From: Mesorhizobium sp. L-8-3
GTDB lineage: Bacteria; Pseudomonadota; Alphaproteobacteria; Rhizobiales; Rhizobiaceae
NCBI RefSeq assembly: GCF_016756615.1
Contig: NZ_AP023262.1
Location: 5,953,501-6,017,500, forward strand
Reading direction: 5' to 3'
Length of the DNA stretch: 64,000 nt
Shown here in pieces: positions 55,524 through 63,521 of this stretch (position 1 is its first letter; each line of letters starts with the position of its first letter). Under the pieces are notes generated by a model, which was not told where the DNA came from, ran no database searches, and saw nothing but the letters and a program-made list of their open reading frames with translations. Position numbers and translations under genes: made by a program.

Positions 55524-56432
55524 TCAAGCCGCCTTGAGCCCGCGCAGCATCGTCCAGCTATAGATCGCCAGGGCCACCCAGATCAGCCCGAAAGCGACTG
55601 CGCGCACGCCGCCGAAGGGCTCGCCGAACACGAAGACCGCGATCAGAAGCACAATCGAGGGGCCGATATACTGCATGATCCCGATGGTCGAGAAACGCAG
55701 CAGCTTGGCGCCGAACGCATAAAGCAGCAGCGGGATGGACGTGATCGGACCGCAGAGCATCAGCAGCACCATGTCGCCCGGCGCCGAGGCGACGAAATGG
55801 CTCTCGCCGTTGAACTGCAGCCAGGCGATATAGCCAAGCGCCGGCAGGCAAAGGATCAGCACTTCGAGGAAGAATCCCTGGCTCGGACCGATCGGCAACG
55901 TCTTCCTCAGGAAGCCGTAGACGGCGAAGGATAGCGCCAGAGCCAGCGAAACCCATGGCAGGCCGCCGGCATAAACGGTCATGATGACGACCGCCAGCGC
56001 CGCCAGCCCGACCGCCAGCACCTGCGGACGGCTCAGCCGCTCCCCGAGAAGCATCGCGCCCATGAGCACGCTGACCAGCGGGTTGATGTAATAGCCCAGC
56101 GCCGTCTCGACCGCCCGGTCGACGGCGATCGCCCAGACATAGATGCCCCAGTTGAAGGTGATCAGCGACGCTGTCACTGCGGCCATCAGCAGCGTCCGAC
56201 CGGAGCGCAGCGCTGCCTTGAGGTCGGCGGTGCGTCCGAGCAGCAGGAGCACCAGCCCGGCGATCGGCACCGACCAGATGATGCGGTGGGCGACCACCTC
56301 GGTGGCGGGAATATGCGCCACCGCCTTCATGAAGATCGGCTGGACGCCCCAGAAAGTATAGGCGCCGAGAGCGAAGAAGAAGCCGCGCGTTGCCGCTTGC
56401 GCGTCATGTTCCGATAAGGTCTGGACAGTCAT
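55524..56432 (-). CDS. rarD: EamA family transporter RarD
   Basis: 302 residues from the ATG at 56432. The RarD hallmarks are the start FFFALGAYTFWGVQPIFMK, HRIIWSVPIAGLVLL, NWGIYVWAI, ALGYYINPLVSVLMG and IGIMQYIGPSIVLLIAVFVF. About ten membrane helices. RarD was named for chloramphenicol sensitivity and its transport substrate is unknown. It converges on the LOG gene with 12 bases between the stop codons. Confidence 0.92.
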   Translation of the reverse strand: MTVQTLSEHDAQAATRGFFFALGAYTFWGVQPIFMKAVAHIPATEVVAHRIIWSVPIAGLVLLLLGRTADLKAALRSGRTLLMAAVTASLITFNWGIYVWAIAVDRAVETALGYYINPLVSVLMGAMLLGERLSRPQVLAVGLAALAVVIMTVYAGGLPWVSLALALSFAVYGFLRKTLPIGPSQGFFLEVLILCLPALGYIAWLQFNGESHFVASAPGDMVLLMLCGPITSIPLLLYAFGAKLLRFSTIGIMQYIGPSIVLLIAVFVFGEPFGGVRAVAFGLIWVALAIYSWTMLRGLKAA

Positions 56433-56554
56433 GCGGCTCCTATGCGCCCGCCGCGCGCCGAGCACCACACAAAATTTGTGATGGTTCAGCGCAATCCGGT
56501 TGATGGCTCAACGAGTTTACCTGCCCAGGCTGATGGCCCAGGCAGGCGGAAGCC

Positions 56555-56686
56555 TCAGGCCTGCCCGGATGCCGCGATTATCCCGGCACGCCGGTTCGGG
56601 TCCGTGATGCGTATCCGGTCGCCACGTTTCGCCGTCACGACCAGTCCCGATTGCGCCGGAACGAGATAGTGCTTGGCGTCGGTCAT
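56555..56686 (-). pseudogene. 43-aa ORF resembling the start of a DUF1989 protein
   Basis: The ATG overlaps the cimA stop by four bases (ATGA). The peptide starts MTDAKHYLVPAQSG and continues with VVTAKRGDRIRITDP. This resembles the N-terminus of DUF1989/urea-carboxylase-associated proteins (VPAxSG, then a Gly-Asp and R-I-T-D pattern), which are normally about 200 residues. It stops after 43 codons, so it is probably a truncated remnant, though a short functional protein coupled to cimA cannot be excluded. A G/C-rich imperfect hairpin follows at 56520-56546. Confidence 0.4.
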
Positions 56687-58299
56687 TCCGCCGCCACCAG
56701 CCCCGCCATCTCGCGGTTCTTCATCAGCTTGTAGACGATCGAATCCATCAGCGCCTGGAACGAGGCATCGATGATGTTGTCGGAGACGCCGACCGTCGAC
56801 CAGCGCGCGCCGGTCGAATCGTGCGATTCGATCAGGACCCGGGTCACCGCCTCGGTGCCGCCGTTGAGGATACGCACCTTGTAGTCGACCAGCGTCAGGT
56901 CGCCGATCTCGTTCTGGAATTTGCCCAGATCCTTGCGCAGCGCGATATCGAGCGCGTTGACGGGGCCATGGCCTTCGGCGACCGACATCTTCTCCTCGCC
57001 GTCGACGAGCACCTTCACGATCGCTTCGGATACGGTCTTCAAATGCCCGTTGGCGTCGAAGCGTCGCTCGACCATGCAGCGGAACGAGGTGACGCGGAAG
57101 AATTCGGGCACGGTGTGCAGCATCCGGCGCGCCAGGAGCTCGAAGCTCGCATCCGCCCCCTCATAGGCATAACCTTCGGCCTCGCGCTCCTTGACCAGCG
57201 CGATCAACGCGTCGAGCCGGCGGTCGTCGCGTGGCACGTCGATGCCGCGACGCTTCAGCTCAGCGATGAAGTTCGCCTTGCCGCCCTGGTCCGACACCAT
57301 CACCTTGCGCCGGTTGCCTACGGTTTCGGGCGGAACATGCTCGTAGGTCCTGGGTTCTTTGATCAGCGCCGACGCATGGATGCCCGCCTTGGTGGCGAAG
57401 GCGGACGAACCGACATAGGGTGCTTGCTGTTCCGGGGCCCGGTTCAGCAATTCGTCGAAGGCACGCGACAGGCGCGAGATGCCGGCCAGTGCGTCGAGCG
57501 ACACCCCTGTCTCGAAACGATCGGCAAAGGCCGGCTTCAACAGAAGCGTCGGCACGACCGTCACGAGGTTGGCATTGCCGCAACGCTCGCCGATGCCGTT
57601 CAGCGTCCCCTGGATCTGCCGCACCCCGGCTTCCACCGCGGCCAGCGAGTTGGCCACCGCCTGGCCGGTGTCGTCATGGGCATGGATGCCGAGATGGTCG
57701 CCCGGTATGCCTGCCGCAATGACCTTCTCGACGATCGCGCTGATCTCGGAAGGCTGGGTCCCGCCATTGGTGTCGCACAGCACCACCCAGCGCGCGCCGG
57801 AGGCATAGGCGGCCTCGGCGCAGGCGAGTGCGTAGCCCGGATTGGCCTTGAAGCCATCGAAGAAATGCTCGCAGTCGACCAGCGCCTCCTTGCCGGAGGC
57901 GCGCACCGCCTCGACCGAGGCGCCGATGGCGTCGAGGTTCTCCTGCTCGGTGCAGCCGAGCGCGACGTGGACATGATAGTCCCAGCTCTTGGCGACAAAG
58001 CAGACGGCATCCGACTTGGCCTGGATGAGCGCAGCAAGGCCAGGGTCGTTCGAAGCTGACACCCCGACGCGCTTGGTCATCCCAAAGGCGACGAAACGGG
58101 CGGCAGCCGTCCGCTTCTCGCTGAAGAAGGCGGTATCGGTCGGGTTGGCGCCAGGATAGCCGCCCTCGACATAGTCGAGGCCGAACTCGTCGAGCAGTCT
58201 GGCGACGGCGATCTTGTCCTCGACCGAGAAGTCGATGCCTGGCGTCTGCTGGCCGTCGCGCAGCGTGGTGTCGAAAAGATAGAGACGTTCGCGTTTCAT
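56683..58299 (-). CDS. cimA: (R)-citramalate synthase
   Basis: 538 residues from the ATG at 58299 (MKRERLYLFDTTLRDG). The HMGL-like domain has FDTTLRDGQQTPGIDFSVED, CDTNGGTQPSEI, and HAHDDTGQAVANSLAAVEAG. A C-terminal LeuA-type regulatory domain follows (ALDIALRKDLGKFQNEI). It condenses pyruvate with acetyl-CoA to citramalate, the start of a threonine-independent route to isoleucine. Homology to 2-isopropylmalate synthase is strong, but the CimA start and length fit better. It ends the accessory pocket on the cysS side. Confidence 0.92.
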   Translation of the reverse strand: MKRERLYLFDTTLRDGQQTPGIDFSVEDKIAVARLLDEFGLDYVEGGYPGANPTDTAFFSEKRTAAARFVAFGMTKRVGVSASNDPGLAALIQAKSDAVCFVAKSWDYHVHVALGCTEQENLDAIGASVEAVRASGKEALVDCEHFFDGFKANPGYALACAEAAYASGARWVVLCDTNGGTQPSEISAIVEKVIAAGIPGDHLGIHAHDDTGQAVANSLAAVEAGVRQIQGTLNGIGERCGNANLVTVVPTLLLKPAFADRFETGVSLDALAGISRLSRAFDELLNRAPEQQAPYVGSSAFATKAGIHASALIKEPRTYEHVPPETVGNRRKVMVSDQGGKANFIAELKRRGIDVPRDDRRLDALIALVKEREAEGYAYEGADASFELLARRMLHTVPEFFRVTSFRCMVERRFDANGHLKTVSEAIVKVLVDGEEKMSVAEGHGPVNALDIALRKDLGKFQNEIGDLTLVDYKVRILNGGTEAVTRVLIESHDSTGARWSTVGVSDNIIDASFQALMDSIVYKLMKNREMAGLVAAE

Positions 58300-58348
58300 G
58301 GCATGGGCAATGTTGGAACACTTCCTCTGGATTGCATCAGTTCTTGCC

Positions 58349-58501
58349 TCAGAACCTGTCCGTCGCGCGGATGAGCCGATCGAGGATCCCCGGCTCGGAA
58401 CAGGCGTGACCGGCCCCCTCGATCGGATGTAGCCCGGAGCCGGGACATGCCTTGTGCAGTTCCCAAGCGTAGCAAGCCGGGCACGACTGCCGCCCACTCA
58501 T
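58349..58501 (-). pseudogene. C-terminal remnant of proline iminopeptidase
   Basis: A 50-codon frame starts at an ATG that overlaps the stop codon of the first GFA gene by four bases. From residue 7 it reads like the C-terminal end of a proline iminopeptidase: SCPACYAWELHKACPGSG, LHPIEGAGHACSEPG with the catalytic-type histidine of GAGH, and ILDRLIRATDRF up to the stop codon. The intact enzyme has about 310-320 residues, so the first 85 percent is missing. It appears to be what is left of a pip gene after deletion or replacement. Confidence 0.7.
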
Positions 58502-58974
58502 AGTTTCAAGCCTTGTGCCGGCCATTGTGCCGTATCGCGATCGGGATGCTGGAAGGAGATGATCGTCTCCTGCCTGGTGTAATAGTCGGGATCGTCATGC
58601 ACCGGCACTTCAAAGATCTTCTCCACCCATGGCAGGCGCGCGGCATAGTTGACCTGGATCTGCGGCGCCAGGTCGGAGCGGTCGTCGAAAGCGCCGATCG
58701 CGATCTCTAGGCCACCCGGGTGGCGATAGGTCAGCGGCGTCCCGCAGCGCGGGCAGAAGCCGCGATCGATATTGACCGAGGACTGGAAATAGGTCGGCTC
58801 TTCGCGCGGCCACTCGACGCCTCCCGTCGGCGCGGTCACCAGCGCCGAAAAGAACGAGCCGAACTGCTTCTGGCACATCCTGCAGTGGCAGATCGAAGGC
58901 CGGCCGAGCGCGCCCTGGATGCGAAAGCGCACGGCGCCGCACTGGCAGCCGCCGGTTCGAATGGTCTCGGTCAT
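58498..58974 (-). CDS. GFA family protein (glutathione-dependent formaldehyde-activating type), copy 1
   Basis: 158 residues. The zinc-binding blocks are GGCQCGAVRFR, ICHCRMCQKQFG and FCPRCGTPLTYR, which define the GFA family. The start at 58974 overlaps the next GFA gene's stop by four bases (ATGA), so translation is coupled. The function beyond the namesake activity in Paracoccus is unclear. Confidence 0.92.
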   Translation of the reverse strand: MTETIRTGGCQCGAVRFRIQGALGRPSICHCRMCQKQFGSFFSALVTAPTGGVEWPREEPTYFQSSVNIDRGFCPRCGTPLTYRHPGGLEIAIGAFDDRSDLAPQIQVNYAARLPWVEKIFEVPVHDDPDYYTRQETIISFQHPDRDTAQWPAQGLKL

Positions 58975-59462
58975 GATTTCTCCTCGGGCGGCCAGGTTTC
59001 GGTGTCGTGGTCGGGATGCTGGTAGGAGACGAGATCGGCAAGGAACGGCGCCGAGGTGATGTCGGCCATGGTTTCTTCGCCGGGCAGTTCATATATGCGG
59101 TCCACATAGGGAAGCTTCGCCTCGACGCCCCACTGGATGACCGGTGCGATCGTCTCGGGATGGTCGAAAGATGCAATGGCCATCGCGATCCCGTCCGGCG
59201 CTTCGTAGCACAGCGGCGTGCCGCAGTCGCCGCAGAAGCCACGCCAGGCATGGTTGGACGAGCGGAACTTCCTGGGCTCTCCCCGGGTCCAACTGAGCTT
59301 AGCTCCGCGCACCGAGACGAGCGGCAAGTAGAAATTTCCGCTTGCCTTCTGGCACATGCGGCAGTGGCAGATCGAGGCGTCGCCCAGGGCGCCTTCGATG
59401 TGGAACCGCACCGCTCCGCATTGGCAGCCGCCCGAATAGACCGGCTTGTTGTCGAGGCTCAT
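58971..59462 (-). CDS. GFA family protein (glutathione-dependent formaldehyde-activating type), copy 2
   Basis: 163 residues from the ATG at 59462. It is a close tandem paralogue of copy 1: GGCQCGAVRFHIEGALGD, SICHCRMCQKASGNFY and GFCGDCGTPLCYEAPDG carry the zinc cysteines. The C-terminal halves differ more (YELPGEETMADITS here), so the duplication is not recent. It is 13 bases downstream of the VOC gene and coupled to copy 1. Confidence 0.92.
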   Translation of the reverse strand: MSLDNKPVYSGGCQCGAVRFHIEGALGDASICHCRMCQKASGNFYLPLVSVRGAKLSWTRGEPRKFRSSNHAWRGFCGDCGTPLCYEAPDGIAMAIASFDHPETIAPVIQWGVEAKLPYVDRIYELPGEETMADITSAPFLADLVSYQHPDHDTETWPPEEKS

Positions 59463-59475
59463 CGTCGTCTCCCCC

Positions 59476-59859
59476 TCACTCCGATGCGTGACAGACGGCT
59501 TCGACATTGTTGCCGTCGGGATCGAAGACGAAGGCGCCATAGTAGTTGGCGTGGTAGTGCGGGCGCAGCCCCGGCGCGCCGTTGTCCTTGCCGCCGGCCG
59601 CGAGTGCGGCCGCGTGGAAGGCATCGACCTCGGCACGGCTCCGCGCCGTGAATGCGTAGTGGCGGCCGGGGCCGGTCGGCGTCGCCTCATGCAGCCAGAA
59701 CACCGGCCGGTCGCGGCCATAGCCACCGACCTTGACGCCACCGGTGTACTCGGCCGGAACCATGTAGAGCAGCGAAGCGCCGAGCGGCGCCATCGCCTTG
59801 TCGTAAAAGGCCTTGGAAGCTTCGAAGTCGGAAACGCTGATGCCGAGGTGATCGATCAT
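59476..59859 (-). CDS. VOC family protein (glyoxalase-like)
   Basis: 127 residues. MIDHLGISVSDFEASKAFYD opens the first beta-alpha-beta module, with a metal-ligand histidine at H4, and FVFDPDGNNVEAVCH closes the second, with E122 as the likely ligand. A glyoxalase-like dioxygenase or lyase fold is expected, acting on an unknown small molecule. The start overlaps the DUF559 stop by four bases. Confidence 0.9.
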   Translation of the reverse strand: MIDHLGISVSDFEASKAFYDKAMAPLGASLLYMVPAEYTGGVKVGGYGRDRPVFWLHEATPTGPGRHYAFTARSRAEVDAFHAAALAAGGKDNGAPGLRPHYHANYYGAFVFDPDGNNVEAVCHASE

Positions 59860-60248
59860 GCTGCTGCCTCCTTACCAGGGCCGGGCTCATCGCGCCCGGC
59901 CGAAACCACGACATGTTGGCACACACCGGCAACATCGCGAAGAACGTCGTCGTTCCAGAAACGCAGGACGGTCCAACCGAGAGACTGAAGCTTTGCGTCG
60001 CGGATTCGGTCCGCTTCGGCCTGCCCTGCTTCCCCGTGATGAGAGCCGTCGATCTCGATAACGAGCTTTTTCTCCGGGCAGGCAAAATCGACGATGTACC
60101 CTGATATCGGCAACTGCCGCCTGAAGCCGAGCCCCATCAGCCGGTGAGCGCGGATTTCATTCCAGAGCTTTAGCTCTGCTTCTGTCATGGATTTGCGCAT
60201 TTTTCGCGCGAGACGTCGGTGGGTATCGGGGACGGACGCGTGGTTCAT
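59856..60248 (-). CDS. DUF559 (Vsr-like endonuclease-fold) protein
   Basis: 130 residues. The DUF559 layout is SMTEAELKLWNEIRAHRLMG, FRRQLPISGYIVDFACPEKK and VIEIDGSHH, then QSLGWTVLRFWNDDV; the D and ExD residues match the active site of the Vsr/PD-(D/E)XK fold. No target is known. The ATG overlaps the VOC gene on the other side (ATGA), giving a coupled DUF559-VOC-GFA-GFA unit. A 49-bp inverted repeat stands just upstream. Confidence 0.88.
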   Translation of the reverse strand: MNHASVPDTHRRLARKMRKSMTEAELKLWNEIRAHRLMGLGFRRQLPISGYIVDFACPEKKLVIEIDGSHHGEAGQAEADRIRDAKLQSLGWTVLRFWNDDVLRDVAGVCQHVVVSAGRDEPGPGKEAAA

Positions 60249-60286
60249 GAAACCGATCCCCGCTTCTCGTGTCGGCGAGGTCCGTT

Positions 60287-60462
60287 ACCCCCCTCTGCCC
60301 TGCCGGGCATCTCCCCCTCAAGGGGGGAGATTGGCCGGCCGCAATGCCCGCCCTCACTGTAGGCAAGCTGCAAATAGCACCAGCGTTTCCAATGAGAGCT
60401 GGCGATAGCCACAGCCAATCTCCCCCCTTGAGGGGGAGATGCCCGGCAGGGCAGAGGGGGGT
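60287..60462. repeat. Perfect 49-bp inverted repeat
   Basis: Arms 60287-60335 and 60414-60462 are exact reverse complements (49 of 49), separated by 78 bases. Each arm contains a C/G-rich palindrome (CTCCCCCTCAAGGGGGGAG). The element type is widely dispersed between genes in Mesorhizobium and relatives, as I recall. It lies between the DUF559 gene and the end of cysS, where it could also act as a transcription barrier. Confidence 0.85.
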
Positions 60463-60477
60463 GAACCACCGCCAATG

Positions 60478-61974
60478 TCACCGCTTCATCTCCCAGGTCG
60501 TCACCCGCGCACCGGTTGTGGGATCCTTGCCGTCCTTCAGCTGGATGCCCTGCGCCAGAAGCTCGTCGCGCACGCGGTCGGCGGCCGGCCAGTCCTTCGC
60601 GGCGATATGGGCCAGCCGCGTCGCGATCTGCGCCTCGATCGCCTGACGATCGACGCCGGCATTCGCCGACTTGCCGGCGGTCCAGGCACTCTCGGTCTGG
60701 CCGAGCAGGCCGAGCAGCGCGGCACTGCGTTTGAGGGCCTGCTTCGCGCCGAGTGATCCCTTCGAAGCTTCGGCGCGCAATTCGTGCAAACCCGCGATCG
60801 CCTTCGACGTGTTGAGGTCGTCGAGCAGCGCATCGACCGTTTCGGCGCATGACACGTCGCCGGCATCGACGTCCCCGACGGCGCGATACCAGCCATCCAG
60901 CGTCCGCTCGGCTTCCATGAGCGCGTTGGCCGTAAAGTCGATTGGCTGCCGGTAATGCGTCGTCAGCATGGCGAGCCGCAGCACCTCCCCCGGCCACCGG
61001 CGGCCGCCGAACGTATCGGTGCGCAGCAACTCGTTGATGGTGACGAAATTGCCGAGGCTCTTCGACATCTTCTGGCCCTCGACCTGCAGGAAGCCGTTGT
61101 GCATCCAGACATTGGCCATGCGCTCGGAACCGAAGGCGCAGCAGGACTGTGCGATCTCGTTCTCGTGGTGCGGAAAGACGAGATCGATGCCGCCGGCATG
61201 AATGTCGAAGGTGTTCTTCAGGGGATCATCGCATTGCAGGCCGCCGCCGAAGGGTTCGAGCAGCTTGGCCATCGACATGGCCGAGCACTCGATGTGCCAG
61301 CCCGGCCGACCGTCAACCTCTATGCCGGCAGGCGACGGCCATCCAGGCTCTCCGGGCCTGGACGGCTTCCACAGCACGAAATCCATCTCGTCGCGCTTGT
61401 AGGAGGCGACGTCGACACGTGCCCCGGCCAGCATCTCGTCGAGCGATCGTTTGGCGAGTGCCCCATAACGCGGCCCGGACCGCCTGTTCATTTCGGAAGG
61501 CGAGAACAGCACATGGTCCTCGGCGACATAGGCCACACCGCGCGCGACCAGCCGCTCGATCATCGCCCGCATCTCGGCGATATGCTCCGTTGCGCGCGGT
61601 TCGTGCGTGGGCGGCAGGCAGTTCAGCGCCGCGACGTCCTCGTGGAACTGCCGCGCGGTCTTCTCAGTCACCTGCCGGATCGCCTCGTTCAGCGGCAGGC
61701 CCGGAAAGTCACGCGCGGCGCGCGCGTTGATCTTGTCGTCGACGTCGGTGATGTTGCGGACATAGGTCACGTGGTCCGCGCCGTAGAGGTGCCGCAAGAG
61801 GCGGAACAGCACGTCGAAGACGATCACCGGTCGGGCATTGCCGATATGGGCGAAGTCGTAGACCGTCGGGCCGCAGACATAGAGCCGGACATTGCGGACG
61901 TCGATCGGGGCGAAGTCCTCCTTCGCGCGCGTCAGCGTATTGTAGAGCCGCAGTCCCGTGGATGCTTCCGACAT
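60478..61974 (-). CDS. cysS: Cysteine-tRNA ligase
   Basis: 498 residues from the ATG at 61974; an upstream in-frame GTG/ATG region adds residues without homology. The class I signatures are HIGN (43-46, in [10 protein letters not shown]) and KMSKS (302-306). C34 and further Cys/His residues ([17 protein letters not shown]) form the zinc site. The enzyme charges tRNA-Cys. The accessory pocket starts just beyond its 3' end. Confidence 0.96.
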   Translation of the reverse strand: MSEASTGLRLYNTLTRAKEDFAPIDVRNVRLYVCGPTVYDFAHIGNARPVIVFDVLFRLLRHLYGADHVTYVRNITDVDDKINARAARDFPGLPLNEAIRQVTEKTARQFHEDVAALNCLPPTHEPRATEHIAEMRAMIERLVARGVAYVAEDHVLFSPSEMNRRSGPRYGALAKRSLDEMLAGARVDVASYKRDEMDFVLWKPSRPGEPGWPSPAGIEVDGRPGWHIECSAMSMAKLLEPFGGGLQCDDPLKNTFDIHAGGIDLVFPHHENEIAQSCCAFGSERMANVWMHNGFLQVEGQKMSKSLGNFVTINELLRTDTFGGRRWPGEVLRLAMLTTHYRQPIDFTANALMEAERTLDGWYRAVGDVDAGDVSCAETVDALLDDLNTSKAIAGLHELRAEASKGSLGAKQALKRSAALLGLLGQTESAWTAGKSANAGVDRQAIEAQIATRLAHIAAKDWPAADRVRDELLAQGIQLKDGKDPTTGARVTTWEMKR

Positions 61975-62381
61975 ATGTTCTCCAAGCCCTCGTGCAGCCC
62001 TGCGCCTCGGGACGCATGACTCCTGTGGAAACCTTTCGCGGCGCACCGCTGGCCGGGGCGTTTGCTTGTCTTTTCTTGAAAGAGGGCGAAAACGTCCGGA
62101 CCAGCGAGAGCGCTAGCCGATAATGCAAATGCCGGGAATGGCAAAAAACGTTTTCATGGCCGGCTTTATCGCTCTACGCCGGGCAGTGCGTCAAGCCGCA
62201 ATTTCACAGCCGCAATTTCACTGGCCCCGTCTCGGGGGAACCTATCGGCTAAGATTTTATTAAACATATCTGTACGAACGAAACGGGACGAAGATGAAGA
62301 TATCGGTCCGATGTCACGATTTGGTCGAAATCGATCACCATCTGCACTCCCATGACCCAGACTTACCTTAGGGAAGAGACA
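61975..62381. other. Gene-free region between cysS and the 46-aa gene
   Basis: 407 bases with no convincing gene. It holds the cysS promoter side (minus strand), an AT-rich stretch (62250-62270) and a tandem 14-base duplication listed separately. A GGAAC at 62237-62241 lacks a proper partner box for the general stress sigma factor. Confidence 0.5.
62194..62221. repeat. Tandem 14-bp direct repeat
   Basis: The 14-base unit AGCCGCAATTTCAC occurs twice without a gap, at 62194-62207 and 62208-62221. It may be a slippage duplication. Confidence 0.75.
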
Positions 62382-62522
62382 ATGACTCGCACCAAAAGCG
62401 AAGCAGAACGAGCCCGCAGCCAGTACGCCGCCCTCACCAAGCACTATCGCGCGATCGGCCCGGCAGCGATCGTGGCCGCGCTGCTGCACACTAAGAAGCG
62501 CAAGCCGAACAAGGCGGCCTGA
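62382..62522 (+). CDS. Small basic protein, 46 residues
   Basis: The ATG at 62382 has a purine-rich site (AGGGAAGAG, ten bases) just before it. The peptide begins TRTKSEAERARSQYAALT and has a hydrophobic centre (AIGPAAIVAALLHT) and a basic end (KKRKPNKAA). The composition, ribosome site and clean stop support a real gene. I think similar short proteins exist in rhizobia, but I cannot name a family. No role can be given. Confidence 0.6.
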   Translation: MTRTKSEAERARSQYAALTKHYRAIGPAAIVAALLHTKKRKPNKAA

Positions 62523-62531
62523 CGCCAAGCC

Positions 62532-62569
62532 ATAGCCCCGCTTTTGACGGCACCGGCGGGTTTGGCTAT
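62532..62569. terminator. Imperfect hairpin between converging genes
   Basis: ATAGCC (62532-62537) pairs with GGCTAT (62564-62569), with further GC pairing inside. It lies between the 46-aa gene and the SRAP gene stop codons. No strong T-run is present, so this is a weak candidate. Confidence 0.3.
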
Positions 62570-62579
62570 CGGCCTGCGA

Positions 62580-63353
62580 TCAGAACAACGACATCTGATC
62601 GCCTGAAGCGGACTTCTGCGCTCTTGCGGGTTTTGCCCGCGCCTCGCTCTCCAGGAGCACCGGGTCGACGCGCTCCTGTATGTCGGGGCTGGTGTTGGCC
62701 ACCTTGTTCACCCGGTCGGAAACCGGCACGGCCTCGAAGAAATCCGGTTCGGCCGGCCGCAACAGGTCCGCCACGTCGCGCGGCTCCCGGGTGCGGCAAT
62801 CCAGCCATCGCGAGAAATCCTCCGGCCTGACGATGACAGGCATACGGTCATGGATGTGACTGACGTCGCTGTTGGCCGATGTCGTCAGTATCGCGCCCGT
62901 GTCGATCTCGGAGCCGCCGGGCTCACTCCACGTCTCCATCAGCCCGGCAAAGGCGACGATACCGCCCGCCTTCGGCCGTATCCAGTAAGCTTGCGCCAAG
63001 CGCGGGCCGCTGCGCTTCCATTCGTAGAAGCCCGATGCCGGGATGAGCACCCGGCGGTGACGCATCGCCACCTTGAACGATGCCTTCTCGGCCGCGCTCT
63101 CCGATCGCGCATTGAGCAGCAAGGGAAATTCCTTCGGATCCTTCACCCAGGCAGGGATCAGCCCCCAGCGCACCAGCAGGGCGCGCCGGTCCGGCAGGTT
63201 CGAACCCGGCGCGCGCGGTTCGCCGGCGATCACAGTCAGGATCGGCTGCGTCGGCGCGATGTTGTAGCGGGCGGGGAAATCCTCCAGATCGGCCAAGCCG
63301 GCGAAGGCGGCCGTCTGGTCCGGCGAGGTGGTGAGAGCGAAGCGTCCGCACAT
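62580..63353 (-). CDS. SOS response-associated peptidase (SRAP) family protein
   Basis: 257 residues from the ATG at 63353, giving the obligatory MCGRF with C2 as the catalytic residue. Further SRAP motifs are YNIAPTQPI, WGLIPAW, NARSESA, PASGFYEW and HDRMPVI. HMCES/YedK proteins form a covalent bond with abasic sites in single-stranded DNA, protecting them at forks. The C-terminus ends QMSLF, which resembles the clamp-binding motif QL(S/D)LF. It is divergent from the NUDIX gene across 168 bases. Confidence 0.94.
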   Translation of the reverse strand: MCGRFALTTSPDQTAAFAGLADLEDFPARYNIAPTQPILTVIAGEPRAPGSNLPDRRALLVRWGLIPAWVKDPKEFPLLLNARSESAAEKASFKVAMRHRRVLIPASGFYEWKRSGPRLAQAYWIRPKAGGIVAFAGLMETWSEPGGSEIDTGAILTTSANSDVSHIHDRMPVIVRPEDFSRWLDCRTREPRDVADLLRPAEPDFFEAVPVSDRVNKVANTSPDIQERVDPVLLESEARAKPARAQKSASGDQMSLF

Positions 63354-63521
63354 GGTTCGCGCCTGTCCTTGCGGAGTGGGAGGAGATTCGGGGCGGACGG
63401 CGCATGCGCCCGACAACGGCATGGTGGCGCGCGACCGCGCGCTTCGCAACATCCCGCCGTCGCATCTCGTCCGGGTGAGGACCGCCTTCCACAAGAAAGC
63501 GCCCCGCGCTATCCAGACCTC

